DNA from: JAVBMJ01 sp031551275
GTDB taxonomy: Bacteria > Bacteroidota > Bacteroidia > Bacteroidales > Rikenellaceae
Assembly: GCA_031551275.1 (NCBI GenBank)
Contig: JAVBNX010000017.1
Location: 54,026-118,025, forward strand
Reading direction: 5' to 3'
Length of the DNA: 64,000 bases
In this document: positions 17,356-24,771 of the stretch, in pieces
How the letters are laid out: every line of letters begins with the position of its first letter
Position numbering within the stretch: position 1 is the stretch's first letter
The notes under the pieces: generated by a model
Database searches by the model: none
Seen by the model: only the letters and a program-made list of their open reading frames with translations
Told to the model about the DNA's origin: nothing
Made by a program: the position numbers and the translations under genes

Positions 17356-18357
17356 TCAGTTGCGCGAGATGACGATCGTGTCGTTGACGTGGGTAATGCG
17401 CATGGTATTGCCGCTGTTCAGCGCCTTGAGGATCTGGTCGAGGCTTTCGTTGTTGACAAACGAGGCGTAGTACTGCGCCCGGGCCAGCTCGGCGTTCTCG
17501 ATGACGATCTGCACGTCGAAGCGGCGCTCCAGATCACAGGCGATGTCGCCCAGGGACTGGTTGACAAAGCACAGGTTGTGGTTCTTATGCCAGGTACCGT
17601 AGGTCCCCGTGTCGACCCGGTAGGACTCCATTGCCCCGGTGGCCTTGTGGTAGCGCACCATTTCACCCACCTGGAGCGTGTAGTCCACCGCTCTGGCGTT
17701 CTCCCCTGCCTGCAAAGCCACCGAACCCCTGACAAGGGCCACTTCCACGTTGGCGTTCTCGGCGTAGGACTTGAGGATGAATTGCGTACCCAGGACCCGG
17801 ACCTTGACGCCGGATGCAGATACGATGAAGGGCTGGTCGGGGTTGTGGGCCACGTCGGCGAAGATCTCCCCGTCGATGTAGATCGTGCGGGTCTCCGAAG
17901 CGAACTTCGAGGGGTAGAAGATCCTGCTGCCTGAGTTAAGCCAGATCATCGAGCCGTCCGGCAATTCGACCTTGCGGTTTTCGCCCCAGGCGGCGTACTC
18001 TTCGTGCCACTCGACGGGCTGGGATCGAAAGACGAAGGTCAAAGCGACGGCCACAACGGCGGCCACGGCCGCGTACTCGGCCGCGCGGGTCAGCGTGCGG
18101 CGCAACAGGCTGCGGCGGGGAGGGGCGTCCGAGTCGAGCAAGCGCTCCAGGAATTGGCGGGCCCGGCTCATGGCCGCCGGATCGACGTCGGCCGGGGTTT
18201 GGTCCAACAGGCGTCGGAAAATAGCGTCGTAGCGGGGATCGGCCACGTGGTCGGAGAGCCACTGCTCGACGGCGGCGGACTCCGCCGGGGTGGTCTCGCT
18301 GCGCATATAGCGCCCGAGTTGTTGTTCTATCTGTTCGGGGTTGTTCATTGTTTCCAT
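17356..18357 (-). CDS. FecR family sigma-factor regulator
   Basis: About 333 residues from the ATG at 18357; an in-frame ATG at 18387 is also possible. A cytosolic N-terminal helical region (YMRSETTPAESAAVEQWLSD) precedes one membrane helix (AAVAAVVAVALTFVF) and a periplasmic FecR domain (ELPDGSMIWLNSGSRIFYP, RVLGTQFILKSY). The C-terminal STN-like region (LDQILKALNSGNTMRI) contacts the transporter signalling domain in the family. It should transmit the signal from the STN-type SusC to the ECF sigma factor encoded just upstream. Confidence 0.92.
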   Translation of the reverse strand: METMNNPEQIEQQLGRYMRSETTPAESAAVEQWLSDHVADPRYDAIFRRLLDQTPADVDPAAMSRARQFLERLLDSDAPPRRSLLRRTLTRAAEYAAVAAVVAVALTFVFRSQPVEWHEEYAAWGENRKVELPDGSMIWLNSGSRIFYPSKFASETRTIYIDGEIFADVAHNPDQPFIVSASGVKVRVLGTQFILKSYAENANVEVALVRGSVALQAGENARAVDYTLQVGEMVRYHKATGAMESYRVDTGTYGTWHKNHNLCFVNQSLGDIACDLERRFDVQIVIENAELARAQYYASFVNNESLDQILKALNSGNTMRITHVNDTIVISRN

Positions 18358-18484
18358 AGTTGCTGTCTTATTGTTAGTACGGATCAAAACGGGCGAACAC
18401 GTAATGCAGAGAGAAAAAAATACGAAGCCTGCGTCCGGAAGTTCTCTGCCGGGCTAAAAGTATGTCAATCAATACGGGGTTGGG

Positions 18485-19057
18485 TTACCAGATCAGGCCG
18501 ACCAGCAGCAAAACGGAGACTGGCAAGAGGTGGCGGATCTCGGACAAGGCAAGTTCGATGTGTTTTTCGACCGTGCGCACGGAGAGGCCCAGTTTCTCGG
18601 CGATCTGGGCGTTGGTAAGGTGTTGTTCCCGGCTCAGGTTGAATATCTCGCGGCGGCGGTCGGGCATCGCCTCGACGATGCGGCCCACGGTCTGCTCGAG
18701 CTCTTTGGCGGAGTAGTCGTTTTCCAGGTTCGAGGAGCTGCGCGTACGCTCGGCCACGGAGTCCAGGTCGCCCTGGCGGCGGGCGACGAAGGCGGTGCGG
18801 AAGTGGCCGTAGATCTCGTTGCGGACCGAGACCAGCAAATAATTGCGCAGGTTTCGGTTCTCGTCGATCCGCTCGCGGGCGATCCACAGGCGCATAAAGA
18901 CGTTCTGGACCAGGTCTTCGGCCACGTCGCCGTCGCGCAGCATACGCCGGGCGAAGGAGAGGAAGACCGGGTAGTCCCGCTCGAAAAGGATGCGGAAACT
19001 CTCCTTGTCGCCTCTCTTAAGCCTGATCAACAGTTGTTTATCGTCCGATTCCGCCAT
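18485..19057 (-). CDS. RNA polymerase sigma-70 factor, ECF subfamily
   Basis: A 190-residue ECF sigma factor. Region 2 is visible as ARRMLRDGDVAEDLVQNVF, followed by MRLWIAR (residues about 36-60), and region 4 as NLSREQHLTNAQIAEKLGLS with RTVEKHIE. It is encoded between a phosphodiester glycosidase gene (16 bases) and fecR (about 130 bases), and is the likely direct activator of PUL1 through the SusC-FecR relay. Confidence 0.95.
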   Translation of the reverse strand: MAESDDKQLLIRLKRGDKESFRILFERDYPVFLSFARRMLRDGDVAEDLVQNVFMRLWIARERIDENRNLRNYLLVSVRNEIYGHFRTAFVARRQGDLDSVAERTRSSSNLENDYSAKELEQTVGRIVEAMPDRRREIFNLSREQHLTNAQIAEKLGLSVRTVEKHIELALSEIRHLLPVSVLLLVGLIW

Positions 19058-19073
19058 CTGTCGGGACGTTTAT

Positions 19074-19991
19074 CTAGTTGCGGGATTTGGCGGCAATGCA
19101 GTTGGGCACGGCACGCTCGCCCGCGTGGTCGAATTTCTTGTTGTCGTAAGGGTGGTTCAAAACCCCTTGCTGCGCCGTCCACAGCGTGGCAGAGCCTCCG
19201 CCGTCGAGGTTCAAAGCGTCGGTCATGCCCAGCATCCGGGCGATAAAAGCGGTCTGGTTGATCGTTACCCCCTCGCCCTGGCCCTTGAAACGGCCGTCGA
19301 TGGTTACCATGAAGACGTATTTGTCGTTCTTGCCGATCAGCGAGCGGGGGTGGGTGCCGGTAAAGAAGGCCGAGGGGGTGTAGTCTCCGGCCACTTCGCT
19401 CTTTGCGACGGCAGACCTCCACATCGTCTGGCCCCCCTGCGGGTTGTAGTCGACCTGCTTTCCGCCGCTTACCAGCACCGGCCCGCAGGCCATGGCCGAG
19501 CGGTAACGTCGCGCGACCTCCTTGTATTGGGCCGTGTCGCAGAAGAAGATGTCCATCTTGCGGCCGTGCTTGTCGCGGAAGGCGACCATCCCGTTGACCC
19601 GCATCAGTTCGGCGGGTTTGGTGGAGGGCTCCAGCGTCTTGCCGTCCTTGCGCAAAAAGACGGTCGACTGGAAGGTCTTGACGTTGAAATAACCCGCGTT
19701 GACCGCCGCGTCCGCATCTTCCGACGCGCCCAACTCGCTCGTGGTTTTCGCCTCGCGGTCCAGCGGGATGATAAAGGTGGAGAAATTGCGCTTCGGGTAG
19801 CGGACCACCGAGATGCTCTGCATGGCGCCGAACAGCTCGACCTGCGCGTAACTGCACTCCGCGCCGTTTTCCAGGGCGGTCGTCCGCCATTTCGCCGCGG
19901 CAAAAGCGATCGAGTCCTGCGGGGTCTGGGCCGAGAGCAGCAGGACGCTGCACAGTAGGAAAAGGGAGAGGGTTATCGTTTTCTTCATCAT
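19074..19991 (-). CDS. Secreted phosphodiester glycosidase (NAGPA-like)
   Basis: A 305-residue protein with a Sec signal peptide ending LLLSAQ and no lipobox, so it is likely periplasmic or released. The domain is complete: AVNAGYFNVKTF, MACGPVLVSGG, SAFFTGTHPRSLIG, YVFMVTIDGRF, the signature LNLDGGGSATLW and a final RAVPNCIA. Family members hydrolyse sugar-1-phosphodiesters such as GlcNAc-1-phospho-6-mannose. It is the first gene of the 16.5-kb PUL1 operon and lies 31 bases downstream of a good promoter. Confidence 0.88.
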   Translation of the reverse strand: MMKKTITLSLFLLCSVLLLSAQTPQDSIAFAAAKWRTTALENGAECSYAQVELFGAMQSISVVRYPKRNFSTFIIPLDREAKTTSELGASEDADAAVNAGYFNVKTFQSTVFLRKDGKTLEPSTKPAELMRVNGMVAFRDKHGRKMDIFFCDTAQYKEVARRYRSAMACGPVLVSGGKQVDYNPQGGQTMWRSAVAKSEVAGDYTPSAFFTGTHPRSLIGKNDKYVFMVTIDGRFKGQGEGVTINQTAFIARMLGMTDALNLDGGGSATLWTAQQGVLNHPYDNKKFDHAGERAVPNCIAAKSRN

Positions 19992-20022
19992 GATCCGATG
20001 TCTTTGAGGAAGTAATCCGATA

Positions 20023-20052
20023 CAAAATTAGCAATTATAATCAAATCGCCAA
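20023..20052 (-). promoter_or_regulatory. Promoter of PUL1 operon
   Basis: On the minus strand TTG (20052-20050) is followed after 19 bases by TAATTTTG (20030-20023), which fits the Bacteroidetes TTG-N19-21-TAnnTTTG consensus. It lies upstream of the first PUL1 gene start at 19991. The good housekeeping match suggests basal expression; ECF-dependent promoters were not identified. Confidence 0.6.
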
Positions 20053-20182
20053 GGGTGAAGGGGTTACAATTCGGCTAAGATGTACACCTTTATTATATAG
20101 CCGAAAAATAGGCGTATATTACTAATAATCAATATAATAAAAATCACGATTCTTTTCTGTTCGCCGCAATTTTCGAACCCGG

Positions 20183-20590
20183 CTATTTTGAATGGCTTAC
20201 TGTTAAAATACGGCCATCGCTTTTCTGTATCTCCATGTAGGGCGTCCCTCCGAGGCTATCTTCGGGCAAAGTGCCGCTCACAATCCATACCCCACCGGCC
20301 AAATCTGCCTCAAAAGGCCGTTTGTCGTAGATTGATTCGCCGTATATCGGAAGCCACACGGCTTCCGCGATTTTCTTCGCGGTAATAGCATCAGGGACGT
20401 ATCCCGACTCAGGAACGTAATTATGAAGAGCGGTCCGCGCGCGGTTGCTTCCGGATGAGCAGCCGGCAAGGGCGCATACTACACATACCGTAAGCACAAA
20501 CAACGGCATTGCCGATTTGTAGTCGTGAAGCGATTGCCGTATGGATTGGAGGATTGCTTTTAGGATATGGTTCCTTTTCATAAAGTTCAT
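20183..20590 (-). CDS. NTF2-fold immunity protein-like lipoprotein
   Basis: A 135-residue protein with an N-terminal membrane segment and ALAGC lipobox-like site, followed by a YVPDAITAKKIAEAVWLPIY start and a GTPYMEIQKSDGRILTV end. This is the pattern of the YhhH-type NTF2-fold immunity family found beside polymorphic toxins. No partner toxin gene is seen in the window, so it is probably an orphan immunity gene. An alternative start at 20581 would remove three residues. Confidence 0.65.
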   Translation of the reverse strand: MNFMKRNHILKAILQSIRQSLHDYKSAMPLFVLTVCVVCALAGCSSGSNRARTALHNYVPESGYVPDAITAKKIAEAVWLPIYGESIYDKRPFEADLAGGVWIVSGTLPEDSLGGTPYMEIQKSDGRILTVSHSK

Positions 20591-21042
20591 GTCTTTAATT
20601 GTTCCGATAATGGCAGGGTTTTAACTTGCGGCACCTCTGACGGCGGTACTCCTTCCGTGCTTTCCCATGGCTATCCTCGTTGCACTATTATCTCTGTATT
20701 AGAGCCTGGTCAGCCTGATATCAAAGATAATCATTATTTTCCGGATCCGGTATAAACAAGTGAGTTTCCCGGGGAATCCATGCTATTTACCAGTCGTTTT
20801 GCGCTGAAAGGGCGTGATAAGATTTTGGATTTGCATGGGTCTGCGTCTACCCTGCGCTTTGAAATTACAATGCAATTATCTAAATTTGACAACTGCTGCG
20901 AAGGGTATGTCCGGAAACGCAACCGGAACAAATGAAGGATACCGCAATGAACAAGGCAAGCAAATTCTTGATTCTGATTTTGGGGTTTATAAATGATACC
21001 AAAAGTGATTAATAAGGCACAAGAATATCTGAATCGATAATT
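20591..21042. other. Gene-poor, AT-richer stretch
   Basis: No gene is supported here. A few ORFs of 50-60 codons exist on both strands but show no recognisable family or good start context. The region separates the NTF2 immunity gene from the next small membrane protein and probably contains decayed toxin/immunity sequence. Confidence 0.4.
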
Positions 21043-21276
21043 ATGGTCAACATGTTACTGCGAATTATCAACGCTCTGAGGGTAATCATAATTCTCTGTT
21101 TCTTCATGGAGGTATTAATTATTGTAGGGGGATCGCTTTTTAATGTACTTAACCCTGCTATCAAAGGGTTTGGCAGGAAAGATTTTATATATACCTTCAT
21201 TGCAATGGCTATTACAGTGGCTGTATTCTTGTTTATAACATACAGCAAAAACAAGATACACATTAAAAAACATTAG
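21043..21276 (+). CDS. Small two-helix membrane protein
   Basis: A 77-residue protein with two predicted transmembrane helices (RVIIILCFFMEVLIIVGG and YTFIAMAITVAVFLFIT) separated by a short loop, and a basic tail. Family not recognised. AT-rich codon use differs from PUL1. Small membrane proteins are common in toxin-immunity arrays, which suits the neighbours. Confidence 0.5.
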   Translation: MVNMLLRIINALRVIIILCFFMEVLIIVGGSLFNVLNPAIKGFGRKDFIYTFIAMAITVAVFLFITYSKNKIHIKKH

Positions 21277-21581
21277 CATTAAAAGGTTCAGATTATTATT
21301 TTTGTAAAAGTGATTTATCGAGATATAAAAGAGTATTCATTTCATTGGATGAGCATTATATATTTTACAATATCGAATCGTTTAAACTGCACAAAACAAA
21401 TGACTTATTTTATATAAGTTTTGATCCTGACGGAGATGACGAAGCAGCTTTACCAAATGATCAGGATTTCATTTTATGCGAAAGGATTGAGGGATCTTGG
21501 CAATCAGAATTGACCGGTAATGACGACCAAGGAGAAATAACACCTGAAAATGATAGAGATAAACAAGATCAAAGAGCGTAG
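21267..21581 (+). pseudogene. Fragment of an unrecognised gene
   Basis: An open frame begins after a stop at 21264 and runs to 21581 without any ATG; the first usable start would be TTG at 21345 (78 codons). The encoded product is acidic (SFDPDGDDEAALPNDQ) and of unknown family. It overlaps the start of the next gene by 32 bases. It may be the 3' remainder of a truncated gene or a small TTG-initiated protein. Confidence 0.3.
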
Positions 21582-22035
21582 CGATACGATAGAGTACGCA
21601 GATGAAGTCTTCTCTTTATCTGTCGAAGCCCAGAATTATCTTGCATCATTTGCGTGGTGTGATGCAATATTGAATGGTTGGCTGGTTAAAGATTGGGGCT
21701 ACATGCTTTGCATATTCTATTTTGAAATTAATCCCACATATGGAAGTGAGGCTGATAATTTTGTTTGGGTGGTTGTTGGAGATATTCCGCCTGCATATGT
21801 TGATATAAAAAGTGCCAATACTGAACTCGAAGTACTTAAAGTATATGTCGACTTAATGGAGGCATGGATCGACAAGGTAAGAGATGGAAAATCTGTAAAG
21901 GAATGTTTCCCAATCCATGTTGAACCTACTCTGAAATATGCAGATATGTTATCGAGCAGGGTCAAAATAATTAAAAGCGACTTTATTCCCGAACTGTCCT
22001 CGGGTAACGCATCGGCCCATCTCGTGGGCGGATAG
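21550..22035 (+). CDS. Conserved protein of unknown function, possible immunity protein
   Basis: A 161-residue soluble protein without signal peptide. Recognisable blocks are WCDAILNGWLVKDWG, WVVVGDIPPAYVDI, YVDLMEAWIDKVRDGKS and the terminal PTLKYADMLSSRVKII. These resemble small conserved proteins often seen in toxin-immunity arrays, but I cannot name the family. It is followed by a hairpin at 22051-22078. Low GC and isolated context suggest acquisition. Confidence 0.6.
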   Translation: MIEINKIKERSDTIEYADEVFSLSVEAQNYLASFAWCDAILNGWLVKDWGYMLCIFYFEINPTYGSEADNFVWVVVGDIPPAYVDIKSANTELEVLKVYVDLMEAWIDKVRDGKSVKECFPIHVEPTLKYADMLSSRVKIIKSDFIPELSSGNASAHLVGG

Positions 22036-22050
22036 CTCCTATCTCCTTTG

Positions 22051-22078
22051 GCCGTCCCGCCAAGCCTTACGGGACGGC
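22051..22078 (+). terminator. Hairpin downstream of 21550-22035
   Basis: GCCGTCCCG (22051-22059) pairs with CGGGACGGC (22070-22078) across a 10-base loop. It lies 15 bases after the stop of the unknown gene. No long T run follows, so terminator strength is uncertain. Confidence 0.5.
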
Positions 22079-22187
22079 TCCTGCTTCGGCGGGGACTTTT
22101 TGGTTGATGGCGTCAATTACCTACCGATTTGCTCGTCTACTTTCTTCTGGCCGAAATTAATTTGTTTACTAATTGTTGTGTAAAAAC

Positions 22188-22228
22188 AAAATCAGGCAGC
22201 CGGGTAAATACCGTAACTGCCTGATTTT
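22188..22228 (-). terminator. Terminator behind tRNA-Gly remnant
   Basis: AAAATCAGGCAG (22188-22199) pairs perfectly with CTGCCTGATTTT (22217-22228). On the minus strand it ends in a T-rich tract directly after the tRNA 3' end. A diverged copy of this hairpin occurs at about 45272-45312. Confidence 0.75.
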
Positions 22229-22233
22229 TAGTG

Positions 22234-22275
22234 AACGGAAAACGAGATTCGAACTCGCGACCCTCAGCTTGGGAA
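22234..22275 (-). other. 3' half of tRNA-Gly(CCC), displaced attachment site
   Basis: Read on the minus strand, the segment has the anticodon loop TTCCCAA (anticodon CCC, 22275-22269), a variable loop, the T-arm GCGAG-TTCGAAT-CTCGT (T loop at 22253-22247), an acceptor 3' strand TTTCCGT and a U discriminator typical of tRNA-Gly. The D arm and the 5' acceptor strand are absent; sequence beyond 22276 does not fit a tRNA. This is what is left when an integrative element inserts into a tRNA gene and displaces its original 3' end. An integrase gene follows at 22457. Confidence 0.65.
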
Positions 22276-22398
22276 TCCTAATCCGGTCGTTTTAGACTAT
22301 TTCAATAATTTTGATATTTGTATTTTAAAATACTGATTATTAATATTAAACACGATATTAAGTTTCTTTACTCATTAACAACATTTCATAATATTCGC

Positions 22399-22406
22399 TA
22401 TATTTG
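22399..22406 (+). promoter_or_regulatory. -7 promoter element of integrase
   Basis: TATATTTG matches TAnnTTTG 51 bases upstream of the integrase ATG at 22457; no clear -33 box is seen. It is directly followed by a repeat of GTGTGCAAATTG type, which recurs at 45250-45268 next to the second tRNA-tail copy. Confidence 0.45.
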
Positions 22407-22456
22407 TGTGCAAATTGTGTGTGCAAATCGGATTGAGGCACCCAACCACTATCGCA

Positions 22457-23677
22457 ATGTACGATTTCTCAAAGGACGGGATCACGATCTCCGCAATGCT
22501 GGACACCCGGCGGCCCATCGATGCCGGATATCCGGTGAAAATTCGCGTTACTTACAAGCGTGATCGCAAATATTACGCTACTGGGAAGCGTCTGACTATG
22601 GCCGAGTGGGATAAACTACCGACATCCAAAGTACGGGCGATGATCGAGGTGCGGGAAAGCATACACAACAGCTTTGATATTGTCCGCGGAGCCGTCGAGG
22701 CTCTTGCATCTGACGGTGCATTTTCCTTCGACAGCCTGAATAACCGCTTGAGAAAAGGGACTGCCGATACAGTAAACACCGCCTTCCGGGCAAGAATAGC
22801 AGACCTGAAGGCAAACGACAGGATCGGCAATATGATGGTCTACGATACGATCCTTAAAGGATTGGAGCGTTATGCCGGGGAGCACATATCCTATCAGGTA
22901 ATCACGGTCGATTGGTTGAGGCGGTATGAGAAATTCCTTTTATCGGAGGGCAAGTCATACACCACTATCGGGATCCACATGAGGACACTACGGGCCATCC
23001 TCAACGATGCCCGGAGACATGGAATGATCAGGGAATCGGACTACCCTTTCGGACGTGATAAATACGAAATAAAAACTACCGAAGGGCGCAAAATGGCACT
23101 TACCCTTGAGCAGATTGGCAAAATTGCCCGATACGATGATGGCAGTAAAGCAACGGCAAAGTACCGTGATTTGTGGTTATTCCTGTACTTGTGCAACGGC
23201 ATGAATATGGCCGACTTCGTGAAGTTGAGGTACAGCAATATCGAGAACGGAGAAATATTCTTTGTGCGGCAAAAAACGGAGCGCACGAGCAAAATTCGCA
23301 AAGAAGTGCGCGTTGTAATTACCGAACCCATGCAGCGTATCATTGAAGAATGGGGCAATCCACCCCTCCCCGACAGGTATATCTTCCCGATCCTGAATGG
23401 CAGCGAGGACGCTATGGTCACGAAACTAAAGACACAATACCTGACCCGAGCCATTAACAAACGCATGGCCGGGATAGGCAAGCAACTCGGCATCGGGAAT
23501 ATATCGACCTACACGGCGCGGCACAGTTTCGCAACGGTATTAAAGCGTTCCGGCGCGAATATCGCTTACATTTCCGAAAGCCTGGGGCATCAGGATTTGC
23601 GAACTACAGAGAACTACCTCGCCTCGTTCGAAAAGGAAGAGCGGATGAAGAATGCAGAATTACTAACCAAGTTTTAG
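22457..23677 (+). CDS. Tyrosine recombinase/integrase (element 1)
   Basis: A 406-residue Bacteroidetes phage/ICE-type integrase. The ATG at 22457 is chosen because a GTG at 22406 would overlap the promoter. The N-terminal arm-binding region (ISAMLDTRRPIDAGYPVKIR) and a SAM-like core-binding domain precede the catalytic domain. Visible catalytic elements include the ARHSFATVL box, the LGHQDLRTTENYLASF region with the Tyr nucleophile, and the earlier LCNGMNMADFVKLRYSN block that replaces the usual Arg-I region. It lies next to the tRNA-Gly fragment, which fits site-specific insertion into that tRNA. A decayed copy of its 3' end is at 42177-42311. Confidence 0.92.
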   Translation: MYDFSKDGITISAMLDTRRPIDAGYPVKIRVTYKRDRKYYATGKRLTMAEWDKLPTSKVRAMIEVRESIHNSFDIVRGAVEALASDGAFSFDSLNNRLRKGTADTVNTAFRARIADLKANDRIGNMMVYDTILKGLERYAGEHISYQVITVDWLRRYEKFLLSEGKSYTTIGIHMRTLRAILNDARRHGMIRESDYPFGRDKYEIKTTEGRKMALTLEQIGKIARYDDGSKATAKYRDLWLFLYLCNGMNMADFVKLRYSNIENGEIFFVRQKTERTSKIRKEVRVVITEPMQRIIEEWGNPPLPDRYIFPILNGSEDAMVTKLKTQYLTRAINKRMAGIGKQLGIGNISTYTARHSFATVLKRSGANIAYISESLGHQDLRTTENYLASFEKEERMKNAELLTKF

Positions 23678-23694
23678 GCCTACTATGCAGGCCG

Positions 23695-24609
23695 CTATCG
23701 ATCCCTGTCTTCGTCCGGATGCAGGGCGAAGTTCATCCGGCGGAACTCCGAGGCGGAGACTCCCATCACTTTGGTGAAGGTCCGGGAGAAGTAGTGCGAC
23801 TCGCTGAAGCCGAGCTTGCAGGCGATCTGGTTGAGCTTTATGTTGGTGTGGATCAATAGTTCGCAGGCTTTGTTGATCTTCAGCCGGATGAAATAGTCGA
23901 TCGGCGAGTGGCCGGTCTCTTTGATGAACTTTCGGTAGTAATACGATTCGGAGTAGCCGCAGAATGAGGCGAGCTGCTCGACTGTCAAACGGCCCTGGAT
24001 GTTTTCGTTCATGTAATGGATCGACTGCCGGACGATGTTTTCGGAGAAATCATTCCGGCGCCGGTTCTTGCGGTAGGTATCCAGAAAGCAGAAAGAGGCC
24101 ATGAAGTGGCCGAAGCAGAGGTTGGCGTAGTTGAGCGAGTCCTGGGTGTGGTTTTCGTTGAGGGTAAAGAAAATTTCCTCGAAAAGTTCGAGCCGGTCGC
24201 TGATGCGGGATTGCCCGGAGGGGCTGATGTCGGTCGGGACGTCGAATCCTCTGGACAGTTCTCCGGCCTTTTCCCCCTTATAGTGCACCCAATAGATAGA
24301 CCATGGATCGTTCTTGTCGGCACCGTAGGTGTGGGGCGTGTTGGCGGGCAGGATGACGAACTGGTTGGTCTTCAATTCCTGGGTCTTCCCGTAGAGTTTA
24401 TACCATCCTTTGCCCTCGACGCAGTACATGAGCAAAAACTCCCCGCATCCCGTCGGCCTGTTGATGTAGTGGTGGAGTGCCCGCGAGAAAAAACCGATCG
24501 AGAAGACGTACAGGTCCCTGGACATCGGGTTTTCCTCCATCAACCGGGTCATGGGTATGGGGAGGAATACGAAGCGTTGCCCCTCAAAACCGATGGAAAG
24601 TTTTACCAT
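23695..24609 (-). CDS. AraC family transcriptional regulator (PUL2)
   Basis: About 304 residues from the ATG at 24609; a longer in-frame start at 24657 adds 16 poorly conserved residues. The N-terminal half is a cupin-like sensing domain (GCGEFLLMYCVEGKGWY, FVILPANTPHTY). The C-terminal part has two HTH motifs (LTVEQLASFCGYSESYYYRK and LNQIACKLGFSESHYFSRTF). It is divergent from the GH35 gene at 24772. Two matching upstream elements in PUL2 (24665-24713 and 42061-42109) are candidate binding sites. It probably activates PUL2 in response to a galactan-derived sugar. Confidence 0.9.
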   Translation of the reverse strand: MVKLSIGFEGQRFVFLPIPMTRLMEENPMSRDLYVFSIGFFSRALHHYINRPTGCGEFLLMYCVEGKGWYKLYGKTQELKTNQFVILPANTPHTYGADKNDPWSIYWVHYKGEKAGELSRGFDVPTDISPSGQSRISDRLELFEEIFFTLNENHTQDSLNYANLCFGHFMASFCFLDTYRKNRRRNDFSENIVRQSIHYMNENIQGRLTVEQLASFCGYSESYYYRKFIKETGHSPIDYFIRLKINKACELLIHTNIKLNQIACKLGFSESHYFSRTFTKVMGVSASEFRRMNFALHPDEDRDR

Positions 24610-24664
24610 ATTCGTAGCGATTAGGGTTGTTCCACAAAGTAAGCAATAATAATCCACAATAATA

Positions 24665-24713
24665 ACAAGGATATGCTATTTTACACCCCGTTTTATAATA
24701 ATAATTTCGCATT
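24665..24713 (+). promoter_or_regulatory. Shared bipartite PUL2 regulatory element, copy A
   Basis: Left half ACAAGGATATGCTATTTTA (24665-24683), an 18-base spacer, then TAATTTCGCATT (24702-24713). The second half contains a near-consensus -7 element (TAATTTCG against TAnnTTTG). The same two halves with the same 18-base spacing occur before the divergent PUL2 operon at 42109-42061, suggesting a common activator, most likely the adjacent AraC protein. Confidence 0.65.
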
Positions 24714-24771
24714 GTAAAGGTCTGCACTGTTATTTAAAGAACTAATCCAGGTAATTTTAATCATCAGCACA

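Noticed and set aside
20814..20996. 60-codon plus-strand frame ending LDSDFGVYK
   Set aside because: The last 30 residues look protein-like, but the start lies in unrelated sequence and no family is recognised. Possibly a toxin fragment; not supportable.
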